From positions 1 to 15,766 of the forward strand of contig JAGWSE010000068.1 of the NCBI GenBank assembly GCA_028869395.1: 15,766 bases of DNA, in the 5' to 3' direction. The DNA is from Alphaproteobacteria bacterium. GTDB taxonomy: Bacteria > Pseudomonadota > Alphaproteobacteria > Caulobacterales > Caulobacteraceae. Both the position numbers and the translations under genes were made by a program. Positions 1-6,740 of this stretch are shown one piece after another. The first letter of the stretch is position 1. Each line of letters opens with the position of its first letter. The notes under the pieces were generated by a model. That model was not told the DNA's origin, ran no database searches, and saw only the letters and a program-made list of their open reading frames with translations.

Positions 1-1264
1 CGTCGACGACGAACCCGGTGGCGATGGTGAGCGCCATCAAGGACAGGTTGTTGAGGCTGTAGCCGAGCAGGTAGGTGACGCCGAGCGCGCCGATCAGGGA
101 GACCGGCACGGCGAGGCTCGCGATGGCGGTGGCGCGCAGGCTGTGCAGGAAGAGGTAGATCACGGCCACGACCAGGGCGACGGCGAGGAACAGCTCCAGC
201 TCCACGTGGTGGACCGAGGCGCGGATTCCGTTGGTGCGGTCGGACAGTATGGTCACCTTGACCGAGGGCGGCAGGCCCGCGGTGAGCGCCGGAAGCTGCT
301 TCTTGATGGCGTCGACGGTCTTGATGACATTGGCGCCCGGCTGGCGCTGGACGTTGACGATGATGGCCGGCGTCAGGTTCGCCCAGGCCGCCAGGCGGAC
401 GTTTTCGGCCGAATCCACCACATGGCTGACGTCGGCCAGGCGGATGGGTGCGCCGTTCTTGAAGCCGACGATCAGGCTCTTGTAGTCGTCGGCCGTCAGC
501 AGCTGGTCGTTGGCGTTGATCGCGTACTGCCGCATGGGCCCGTCGATGGAGCCCTTCGCGGCGTTGGCGTTGGCGTTGGCGATGGCGGTGCGCACCGCAT
601 CCATGCCGATGCCGCGCGAGGCCAGGGCCTGGGTGTCCACCTGGATCCGCACGGCCGGCCGCTGGCCGCCGGACAGCGAGACGAGGCCGACGCCGGGCTG
701 CTGGCTGATCTTCTGGGCGAGCTGGGTGTTGACGAGGTTCTGCACCTCGGTCAGCGGCATGGCGTCGGAGGTGACGGCCAGCGTCAGGATCGGCGCATCG
801 GCCGGGTTCACCTTGGCGTAGACCGGGGGCGCCGGCAGATCGGCCGGCAGCAGGGCGCCGCCGGCGTTGATCGCGGCCTGCACCTCCTGCTCGGCCACGT
901 CGAGGCTGACGGTCAGGTCGAACTGCAAGGTAATGACCGAGGCGCCCGCCGAGCTCACCGCGCTCATCCGCTGCAGGCCCGACATCTGACCGAACTGTCG
1001 CTCGAGGGGCGCGGTCACAGTCTGGGCCATCACGTCGGGCGAGGCGCCAGGGTAGAGGGTCTGCACCTGGATGGTCGGGTAGTCGACCTGCGGCAGCGCC
1101 GAGAGCGGCATCAACCGCAGCGCCACCAGGCCCGCCAGCACGATGGCGACCATCAGCAGCGATGTCGCGATGGGGCGCAGGATGAAGGGGCGCGACGGGC
1201 CGCCGCCTTGCGGCGGAGGCGCGGGCGGCGGTTCGTCCGGCGGACGCAGGTCTTGCTCGGACAT
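1..1264 (-). CDS. RND efflux transporter permease, MdtB/MdtC-like (partial, N-terminal part)
   Basis: This is the first 421 codons of an inner-membrane RND (resistance-nodulation-division) pump, which exports drugs or other toxic compounds using the proton gradient. It begins with a short Pro-rich cytoplasmic tail, then a first transmembrane helix starting near FILRPIATSLLM and the typical LMPLSALPQVDYP segment. The first porter domain follows, then transmembrane helices after HHVELELFLAVALVVAV. The fragment ends in the helix GFVVD, at the first Asp of the Asp-Asp proton-relay pair of this family, so the remaining roughly 600 residues lie outside the window. The ATG overlaps the adaptor's stop codon by one base (TGATG), which implies translational coupling. 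The adaptor gene just upstream supports an MdtABC-type pump. MdtB and MdtC types cannot be told apart from this fragment. Confidence 0.95.
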   Translation of the reverse strand, partial: MSEQDLRPPDEPPPAPPPQGGGPSRPFILRPIATSLLMVAIVLAGLVALRLMPLSALPQVDYPTIQVQTLYPGASPDVMAQTVTAPLERQFGQMSGLQRMSAVSSAGASVITLQFDLTVSLDVAEQEVQAAINAGGALLPADLPAPPVYAKVNPADAPILTLAVTSDAMPLTEVQNLVNTQLAQKISQQPGVGLVSLSGGQRPAVRIQVDTQALASRGIGMDAVRTAIANANANAAKGSIDGPMRQYAINANDQLLTADDYKSLIVGFKNGAPIRLADVSHVVDSAENVRLAAWANLTPAIIVNVQRQPGANVIKTVDAIKKQLPALTAGLPPSVKVTILSDRTNGIRASVHHVELELFLAVALVVAVIYLFLHSLRATAIASLAVPVSLIGALGVTYLLGYSLNNLSLMALTIATGFVVD

Positions 1265-3012
1265 CAGCCCCCGCCCGCCCGAGCGCCTCCGACAGGGCCG
1301 CGCCGGCGCATCTGGCTCATCGCCGCCTGACAGGCCGCGCTCGCCTGGCCTGTTTTCTGGCGCAGGCACATGAAGGCCTCGCGGCCCTGCATGCCAGGAC
1401 ACAGGCGCTGCAGGTCGGCGCCGCACGCCTGGCGCATGGCCTGCCGGGCCGCCAGCATCTGGGGCGAGGGGGTGAAGCCGCCGGTGGGGTCGCCCCCGAA
1501 TCCAGAGCCGGCCGACCGGGACTGAGTGGGAGCCTCAGCCTGCGCGGCCGCGGGGAGGGCGGCGGGCGCCTGTCCCGCCGGAGTGGAGCCGCCGGGGGTC
1601 GGGCGCCCGTGGCCGCCGAGGCCGGCCGCAGGCGCAGCTGGACAGCCCGGAGGCGGCGCCGGCATGGAGGGGCCGGCGTAGCCGCCCGCCGCGCCGCCTG
1701 CGCCAGGATGTCCGCCGAAGGCGCCCGGGCGTCCGCCCGCGCCAGGACGTCCGCCTCGGCCCATGAAGGCCGCGAACCGGCCGCCGCCGCCCCGCCCGCC
1801 GCGACCGGCGAAGCCCGCGAACGGGTTCTGGCCCGGCAGGACGACGCGCCCGCCCTGGGTGAGCCGGTCGCCACCTTCGGTGACCACCCGCTCGCAGCGC
1901 GACAGACCCGACAGGATCACGGCCTGGGTCGCGGTCGTCTGGCCGCGCTTGATGGGCTGCATGGTGACGGTCTGGTTGGGCTGCACCAGCCAGACGTAAT
2001 CGCCGTTGGGACCGGTCCTGACCGCAGTGATCGGCACCACCACGGCGTTGTGCAGGGTGTCGAGCGTCATGCGGACGTTGACGAACTGGTTCGGGAACAA
2101 CGCCCCGCCGGTGTTGGCGAAGCGGGCCTTGGCGCGAACCGTGCCGGTGGTCGGGTCCACCTGGTTGTCGAGGGTGGAGAAGGTCCCCTGCGCCAGCTGG
2201 GTGGTCCGCGTGCGGTCGAGCGCGGCGACCGGCAGAACCGCATGCGCCGAGCGGCGCATGATCGCCGGGACCTCGTCCTGCGGGACGGTGAACTCCACGT
2301 CGATGGGCGCGACCGAGGTCAACACCACAAGGCCATTGGCGTCGCCGGCGCTGATCAGGTTGCCGACGTCGACGGCGCGCAGGCCGACCCGCCCGTTCAC
2401 GGGAGCGGTCACGCGGCTGTAGCCGAGGTTCAGCTGCGCCGTGCCCAGCGCGGCCTTGTCGGTGAGGACCACGCCTTCGAGCTGCTTGACGGTGGCGGCC
2501 TGGGTGTCGACGTCCTGTCGGGCGATGGAGTCCTGGGCGAGCAAGGTGCGATAACGACGGAGGGTCAGCTGCGCATTGGCGAGTTGGGCCTCGTCGCGGG
2601 TGAGCTGGCCCTGCGACTGCTCGAGCGCCATCTGCAGTGGGCGGGGGTCGATGACGGCGAGCGTCTGGCCGCGGCGCACCATCTGGCCTTCGCGGAACAG
2701 GATCCTGGTGATCACCCCCGAGACTTGCGGGCGCACGGTGACGGTGGCGGTCGGCGTGACCGTCCCCAGGGCGTCGAAGGTGACCGGAACATCGGCGGTG
2801 TTGGCGTAGGCGATGCCGACCGTCGTCGGCGGCCGTCCGCCGCGACGCCCGAACGACCCAGGTCCGCCCGCCTTCGTGCCGTGGATCAGGGCGTAGGCGC
2901 CCCACACGAGCCCGATCAGCAGCAGGATGACGATGAAGACGATCCAGGGCCTCTTCGAGGACAACTGGGCATACCGCCGGCGGCGCGGTTCACCCGCCGT
3001 GACCTCGTCCAT
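1264..3012 (-). CDS. RND efflux periplasmic adaptor (MdtA-like membrane fusion protein) with long Gly/Pro-rich, Cys-containing C-terminal extension
   Basis: This 582-residue protein should link the RND permease to an outer-membrane channel. It has an N-terminal basic stretch and one membrane anchor (about residues 23-43). A split lipoyl/biotinyl-like domain follows (around 92-125 and 197-212, with VRPQVSGVI and VTAPVNGRVG), with the alpha-hairpin between its halves. The beta-barrel (about 235-320) and a membrane-proximal domain run to about 395. Family members usually end there. This one adds about 187 residues: a Gly/Arg/Pro-rich low-complexity stretch (about 397-525), then a compact segment with Cys530, Cys538, Cys549 and Cys561 in C-x7-C-x10-C-x11-C spacing, resembling the Cys_rich_FGFR (Golgi GLG1-type) repeat. 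The start is an ATG preceded by GGAGG four bases upstream. It is first in an operon with the permease. The efflux role is firm; the substrate and the role of the tail are unknown. Confidence 0.94.
   Translation of the reverse strand: MDEVTAGEPRRRRYAQLSSKRPWIVFIVILLLIGLVWGAYALIHGTKAGGPGSFGRRGGRPPTTVGIAYANTADVPVTFDALGTVTPTATVTVRPQVSGVITRILFREGQMVRRGQTLAVIDPRPLQMALEQSQGQLTRDEAQLANAQLTLRRYRTLLAQDSIARQDVDTQAATVKQLEGVVLTDKAALGTAQLNLGYSRVTAPVNGRVGLRAVDVGNLISAGDANGLVVLTSVAPIDVEFTVPQDEVPAIMRRSAHAVLPVAALDRTRTTQLAQGTFSTLDNQVDPTTGTVRAKARFANTGGALFPNQFVNVRMTLDTLHNAVVVPITAVRTGPNGDYVWLVQPNQTVTMQPIKRGQTTATQAVILSGLSRCERVVTEGGDRLTQGGRVVLPGQNPFAGFAGRGGRGGGGRFAAFMGRGGRPGAGGRPGAFGGHPGAGGAAGGYAGPSMPAPPPGCPAAPAAGLGGHGRPTPGGSTPAGQAPAALPAAAQAEAPTQSRSAGSGFGGDPTGGFTPSPQMLAARQAMRQACGADLQRLCPGMQGREAFMCLRQKTGQASAACQAAMSQMRRRGPVGGARAGGG
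1681..1758 (-). repeat. Gly-rich tandem repeat inside the RND adaptor gene
   Basis: These bases encode adaptor residues 419-444, in which short units such as GGRPGA, GGRPGAF and GGHPGA recur. The unit is imperfect. Such GC-rich codon repeats can change length by slippage, and the encoded stretch is expected to be disordered. Confidence 0.6.
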
Positions 3013-3226
3013 TGGGCCTCCGTTTGCGCGACGACCAGCTTGACCGTACCGCGCAGCCTAGAACAACGCGGACGGAGGGCCGTTCCGTCGCCTTTGCAAA
3101 TGAGACGGGGCGGCAGTTGGGCGGGTTCTTTTCCGGCCTCGTCGATTTGTTTCAGGCGCGGTCCATCCCGCGGGCGATTGTTTCCCTCCTCTCGCCAAGG
3201 TTCTGTCGCGCAACGGCTTTTCGCGC
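3013..3226 (-). promoter_or_regulatory. Intergenic region upstream of the RND operon
   Basis: These 214 bp separate the UDP-xylose synthase stop from the RND adaptor start, both on the minus strand. The only clear signal is the adaptor's ribosome binding site, GGAGG, reading on the minus strand just before the ATG. I see no convincing rho-independent terminator for the upstream gene and no strong promoter consensus, so the RND operon may have its own promoter here or be read through. Short frames on both strands lack coding character. No divergent regulator gene (TetR or MarR type) is present. Confidence 0.4.
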
Positions 3227-4174
3227 CTAGGCCTCGCCGCTCGCAAGCAGCTCGTCGAAGTAGGCGATGGTCCGGCGGATGCCTTCCTCGAGGTGCACCG
3301 TCGGTTGCCAGTCCAGGATCGCCTTGGCCTTGGAGATGTCGGGCTGGCGCTGGCGCGGGTCGTCGGGCGGCAGGGGGCGGAACTCGATCTTCGATTTGGA
3401 GCCGGTGAGCTCCACGACCACCTCGGCCAGCTGCTTCATCGTGAACTCGCCGGGATTGCCGAGGTTGATGGGCCCGGTGACCTCGTCGCCCGTCGCCATC
3501 AGCCGCAGGAAGCCCTCGACCAGGTCGTCGACGTAGCAGAACGAGCGCGTCTGCTGGCCGTCGCCGTAGAGGGTGATGGCCTGGCCCTTCAGCGCCTGGA
3601 CCACGAAATTGGAGACCACCCGGCCGTCGTTGGGGTGCATGCGGGGGCCATAGGTGTTGAAGATCCGCGCGACCTTGATCCGGAGCCGGTGCTGGCGGTG
3701 GTAGTCGAAGAACAGCGTCTCGGCGCAGCGCTTGCCCTCGTCGTAGCAGGAGCGGAAGCCGATCGGGTTCACGTTGCCCCAGTATTCCTCGGTCTGCGGA
3801 TGCTCGGTGGGATCGCCGTAGACCTCGCTGGTGGAAGCCTGGAAGATCTTGGCGCGCCGGCGCTTGGCGAGCCCCAGCATGTTGATCGCCCCGTGGACCG
3901 AGGTCTTCGTCGTCTGCACGGGGTCGAACTGGTAATGGATCGGCGAGGCCGGGCAGGCCAGGTTGTAGATCTCGTCGATCTCCACGAAGAGCGGAAACGT
4001 CACGTCGTGGCGCATCAGCTCGAAGTTCTGATCCTCTAGCAGGTGGGCGACGTTGCGCCTTGTGCCGGTGTAGAAATTGTCCACGCACAGGACCTCATGG
4101 CCCTGGGCGATGAGCCGCTCGCACAGGTGCGAGCCGATGAATCCGGCGCCGCCGGTGACCAGAATCCGCTTCAT
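3227..4174 (-). CDS. uxs: UDP-glucuronate decarboxylase (UDP-xylose synthase)
   Basis: This 315-residue cytosolic NAD-dependent enzyme converts UDP-glucuronate to UDP-xylose and CO2, making an activated pentose for glycans. It is an extended SDR with the nucleotide-binding GGAGFIG loop at residues 8-14 and Asp32 at the end of the second strand. The family motif NLACPASP follows (71-78). The catalytic set is Thr115-Ser116-Glu117, Tyr144 and Lys148 (SCYDEGK), followed by YGPRMHPNDGRVVSNF, which is diagnostic of the UXS group rather than of 4,6-dehydratases. The length is normal. The ATG at 4174 was chosen because the protein then begins MKRILVTGG as in homologues; a frame open to 4231 adds only non-conserved residues. 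It is divergent from the carrier-protein operon, and no glycosyltransferase lies in the window. It may feed general polysaccharide synthesis or the neighbouring pathway. Confidence 0.93.
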   Translation of the reverse strand: MKRILVTGGAGFIGSHLCERLIAQGHEVLCVDNFYTGTRRNVAHLLEDQNFELMRHDVTFPLFVEIDEIYNLACPASPIHYQFDPVQTTKTSVHGAINMLGLAKRRRAKIFQASTSEVYGDPTEHPQTEEYWGNVNPIGFRSCYDEGKRCAETLFFDYHRQHRLRIKVARIFNTYGPRMHPNDGRVVSNFVVQALKGQAITLYGDGQQTRSFCYVDDLVEGFLRLMATGDEVTGPINLGNPGEFTMKQLAEVVVELTGSKSKIEFRPLPPDDPRQRQPDISKAKAILDWQPTVHLEEGIRRTIAYFDELLASGEA

Positions 4175-4401
4175 GCTTTCGGCTTTCGAGCAACCGCCAG
4201 ACCAGGCGCCACGATCACCGATTCTGCCCAAAGACGCTTGCCGGAATCGAGCGCCCGCGCGGCGCGGCGCACGGCCCGGTGAGCCGCGACGAAGGTTTCC
4301 CGTCCTGAGCTTTGCAACAACCCCGCAGGCCGTGCGTTCAAAAGCGCGGCCGAGTAATGCGGCGCCGGGGTTCTGGGCGCCTTGAGGAGGGCGGCCGAAC
4401 C
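4175..4401. promoter_or_regulatory. Divergent intergenic region between UDP-xylose synthase and the carrier-protein operon
   Basis: These 227 bp must hold the promoters for the leftward UDP-xylose synthase gene and the rightward five-gene operon. I cannot assign a -35/-10 pair with confidence. Just before the carrier protein's ribosome binding site, two GGCGCC copies lie nine bases apart (4361-4366 and 4376-4381) and could pair as a small hairpin in the leader. No open frame with coding character is present. Confidence 0.45.
4384..4391 (+). promoter_or_regulatory. Ribosome binding site of the carrier-protein gene
   Basis: GAGGAGGG is a strong Shine-Dalgarno match ten bases before the ATG at 4402. 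It favours that ATG over the second one at 4405 and over the longer frame opening at 4312, which has no such signal. Confidence 0.75.
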
Positions 4402-4653
4402 ATGATGGACAAGATCCGCGAGCTGATCGACCAGCACGCCGGCCTGCCGCAGGGCGCGGCGGAGATCGGCGATGACACCGACCTTTATCGCCTCGGCATG
4501 AAGTCGTTCGCGTCCGTCCAGCTGATGCTGGCGCTGGAGGAAGCGTTCAACATCGAGTTTCCGGAGGAAATGCTGAATCGGGCGACGTTCCGGAGCGCGT
4601 CAGCGATCGCGCGCGCGGTCGAAAGCCTGTCGCCGGGCTCGCTGGCGGCATGA
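4402..4653 (+). CDS. Acyl carrier protein-like aminoacyl carrier protein
   Basis: This 83-residue four-helix carrier protein is expected to bear a 4'-phosphopantetheine arm on Ser35. The attachment site reads LGMKSFASVQLMLALEEAF, so the usual Asp-Ser-Leu is Lys-Ser-Phe here. The helix after the serine and the acidic EEAFNIEFPEEM stretch are typical of carrier proteins. It is much smaller than an NRPS module and has no condensation or adenylation partner nearby. The partner is instead the ligase at 5834, and the MKSFASVQ-type sequence fits the stand-alone carriers that accompany such ligases. Its TGA overlaps the next gene's ATG (ATGA), so it is translationally coupled to the dehydrogenase-like gene. 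A phosphopantetheinyl transferase is not encoded in the window. An ordinary fatty-acid ACP is unlikely because of the divergent motif and the neighbours. Confidence 0.9.
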   Translation: MMDKIRELIDQHAGLPQGAAEIGDDTDLYRLGMKSFASVQLMLALEEAFNIEFPEEMLNRATFRSASAIARAVESLSPGSLAA

Positions 4654-5831
4654 AGCCCCTCGGCGAAGTGGCGGGGGCCAGCCTCGCCGACCGCGTGCAG
4701 GCCGCAGTCGAAGCCGCCGGCCGGCACGCGGAATCCGTCGATCGCGAAGGTCGCTTCCCCATCGAGGCCATAGAGGCTCTGCGCGACAACCGTCTGATGG
4801 GCTTCGCCGTGCCGGCCGAACTGGGCGGGGAGGGGGCGGGCCTCGCCGAGATCGCGCCGATCTGCACCGCCCTGGGCGGCGCCTGCGCTTCGGCGGCGAT
4901 GGTGTTCGCGATGCACCACATCTGCCTGGCCAACCTGATCGACTGCGGGATGGAAAGCCCTTGGCATCGCGACCTGATGCACCGCGCGGCCACCGAGCAG
5001 TTGCTGTTCGCCTCTTCGACCACCGAAGCCGGCGTGGGCGGGGACCTGCGCCAGTCGATCTGTGCGGTCGAGGCGGAGGGCGAGCGGTTCAACCTCGCCA
5101 AGGCCGCGCCGGTGATCTCCTACGGCGAGGAGACGGACGCCATCTTCGCGACCGCCCGGCGTGATCCCGAGGCGCCCTCGTCCGACCAGGTGCTGGCGGT
5201 GGTCCTGCGCGATCAGTACCAGCTGGAGCGGGTCTCGACCTGGGACGCTCTGGGGATGCGCGGCACCTGCAGCCACGGTTTCCGCTTCAAGGCGAGCGCG
5301 CCGGTCGAGCAGATCCTGCCGCGGCCCTTCGCGGACATCGCCGCGGAATCGATGATCGCCGCCTCTCACATCCTCTGGAGCAGCGTCTGGTGCGGGATCG
5401 CCGCCGACGGCATGGCCAAGGCGCAGGCTTTCGTCATCAACGAGGCGAAGAAATCGCCGGGCGTGGTTCCGGCCAACGCGGCCAAGCTCGCCGAGGCCTA
5501 CGCCCGATTCCGCACGATCGAAGCCGCGATCGCCGATGCGCTGAGCCGCTGGGCGGCCATGCGCGCGGCTCCGGAACGCGCCGCCACCGTCGGCTTCAGC
5601 CTGGCGATGAACGCCTTGAAGGTGTCGGTTTCGACGGTCGCCCTGCAGGTGGTGGAGGACTGCCTGATGATCTGCGGCCTGCAGGGCTACAAGAACACCG
5701 GGCCCTATGGCCTCGGGCGGCATCTGCGGGACATCCATTCCGCCCGCCTGATGATCTCCAACGACCGGATCATGGCCGGCGCCGGCCAGATGATGCTGAT
5801 CCAGCGCTCGCCTGCCGCCCGGAGGGCCTAG
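4650..5831 (+). CDS. Acyl-CoA dehydrogenase-fold flavoprotein, probably acting on a carrier-bound group
   Basis: This 393-residue protein has the acyl-CoA dehydrogenase architecture: an N-terminal helical domain (about 10-115), a beta domain with SSTTEAGVGGD (122-132) and the FAD-contacting WDALGMRGTCS (198-208), and a C-terminal helical domain ending in RHLRDIHSARLMISNDRI (357-374). In medium-chain enzymes the catalytic Glu lies nine residues after the RD arginine. Here that place (around Ile369) has no Glu, and the segment reads MISNDRIMAG, as in dehydrogenase-like proteins of secondary pathways. It may therefore use another base, or act as an oxidase or hydroxylase. Its location between the carrier protein (4-base overlap) and the ligase (2-base gap) suggests its substrate is an aminoacyl- or acyl-S-carrier protein rather than an acyl-CoA. 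The fold is certain; the reaction is not. Confidence 0.88.
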   Translation: MKPLGEVAGASLADRVQAAVEAAGRHAESVDREGRFPIEAIEALRDNRLMGFAVPAELGGEGAGLAEIAPICTALGGACASAAMVFAMHHICLANLIDCGMESPWHRDLMHRAATEQLLFASSTTEAGVGGDLRQSICAVEAEGERFNLAKAAPVISYGEETDAIFATARRDPEAPSSDQVLAVVLRDQYQLERVSTWDALGMRGTCSHGFRFKASAPVEQILPRPFADIAAESMIAASHILWSSVWCGIAADGMAKAQAFVINEAKKSPGVVPANAAKLAEAYARFRTIEAAIADALSRWAAMRAAPERAATVGFSLAMNALKVSVSTVALQVVEDCLMICGLQGYKNTGPYGLGRHLRDIHSARLMISNDRIMAGAGQMMLIQRSPAARRA

Positions 5832-5833
5832 AG

Positions 5834-6739
5834 ATGGACGCAGCTCCCACCCTGCTGGACCAGATGATCGCCGCGGGCCACCTGGTCCCGACCGGCGTCG
5901 ATGGCATCTACGGCCGAAGCGGCGTCTTCGAGGACGTCATCGCGCGCTTCGAAGCGCTGGTGACCGAGGTCGGGCGCGACGACGGCGCGGAGGTGCTCCG
6001 CTTCCCGCCGGCGGTCACGCGATCGCAGCTCGAGACCAGCGGCTACATGAAGAGCTTCCCGCAACTGGCGGGCACCGTTCACGCCTTCTGCGGCGGGGAC
6101 CATGACCACGCCTTCCTCCTGGAGAAGATCGACCGCGGCGAGGACTGGACGAAGGACCAGGTCGCCACCGACGTCGCGCTGACGCCCGCCGCCTGTTACC
6201 CACTTTATCCGATGCTCGCTGCCCAGGGCCCCCTGCCGGCCGGGGGACGCCTGTTCGACGTGCAGTCCTACTGCTTCCGGCACGAGCCCTCCACCGACCC
6301 CTGCCGTATGCAACTTTTCCGCATGCGCGAGTACGTGCGGGCCGGTACGCCGGAACAGGTGCAAGATTTCCGCGCGATGTGGATCGAGCGCGCCAAGTCT
6401 TTGATCGCGAAACTCGAGTTGCCGTTCGACGTCGTGCCGGCGAACGACCCCTTTTTTGGTCGCGCGGGCAAGATGATGAAACTTAGCCAGCGCGAGCAAG
6501 GTTTGAAGCTCGAGATGGTGATCCCTGTGGCCAACACGCAGCCGACCGCCTGTCTGAGCTTCAACTACCACCAGGATCACTTCGGGAGCACCTGGGGTGT
6601 CAGGCTGGCGGACGGGGCTCCGGCGCATACCGGCTGCGTGGGTTTCGGGCTCGAGCGCCTGGCGCTGGCGCTGTTCAAGCGCCACGGTCTCGACCCGCAA
6701 GGGTGGCCATCAGGAGTACGTGGCCTTCTGTGGGGTTGA
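5834..6739 (+). CDS. Amino acid:[carrier protein] ligase (class II seryl-tRNA synthetase-like)
   Basis: This 301-residue enzyme is expected to activate an amino acid with ATP and transfer it to the phosphopantetheine thiol of the carrier protein. It is a minimal class II synthetase catalytic core related to the atypical (methanogen-type) seryl-tRNA synthetases. It lacks an N-terminal tRNA-binding domain, so it is not a tRNA synthetase. Motif 2 is seen at CFRHEPSTDPCRMQLFRMRE (147-166) and motif 3 at GFGLERLALALF (270-281). Cys121, Glu166 and Cys268 occupy the places of the three zinc ligands known for the Bradyrhizobium glycine-specific enzyme. Bradyrhizobium and Agrobacterium relatives load glycine or alanine; the preference here cannot be read with certainty. 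The start at 5834 follows GGAGGG by seven bases. The C-terminus is complete, and the next gene follows at once. Confidence 0.92.
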   Translation: MDAAPTLLDQMIAAGHLVPTGVDGIYGRSGVFEDVIARFEALVTEVGRDDGAEVLRFPPAVTRSQLETSGYMKSFPQLAGTVHAFCGGDHDHAFLLEKIDRGEDWTKDQVATDVALTPAACYPLYPMLAAQGPLPAGGRLFDVQSYCFRHEPSTDPCRMQLFRMREYVRAGTPEQVQDFRAMWIERAKSLIAKLELPFDVVPANDPFFGRAGKMMKLSQREQGLKLEMVIPVANTQPTACLSFNYHQDHFGSTWGVRLADGAPAHTGCVGFGLERLALALFKRHGLDPQGWPSGVRGLLWG

Positions 6740-6740
6740 G

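Noticed and set aside
143..1330. A 395-codon open frame on the plus strand.
   Set aside because: It is the antisense shadow of the RND permease, whose minus-strand translation matches the family throughout.
1609..3408. A 599-codon open frame on the plus strand.
   Set aside because: It lies opposite the RND adaptor, is Arg/Gly/Ala-rich with no recognisable domain, and arises from the third-position GC bias of the real minus-strand gene.
2916..4088. A 390-codon frame on the minus strand across the UDP-xylose synthase.
   Set aside because: It is a shifted frame of the real gene and its translation has no family features.
4361..4381. A GGCGCC pair forming a possible terminator or riboswitch stem before the carrier-protein gene.
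   Set aside because: GGCGCC is self-complementary and common in GC-rich DNA. The stem is only six pairs with no U-tract, so no function can be claimed.
5834..6739. Annotation as a seryl-tRNA synthetase.
   Set aside because: The protein is only 301 residues, lacks any tRNA-binding arm, and sits next to a carrier protein. It matches the carrier-protein ligases instead.
6597..6740. The longer DUF1839 frame beginning at ATG 6597.
   Set aside because: The extra 48 residues overlap the conserved motif 3 end of the ligase and have no coding character. Starts at 6720-6762 fit the family length.
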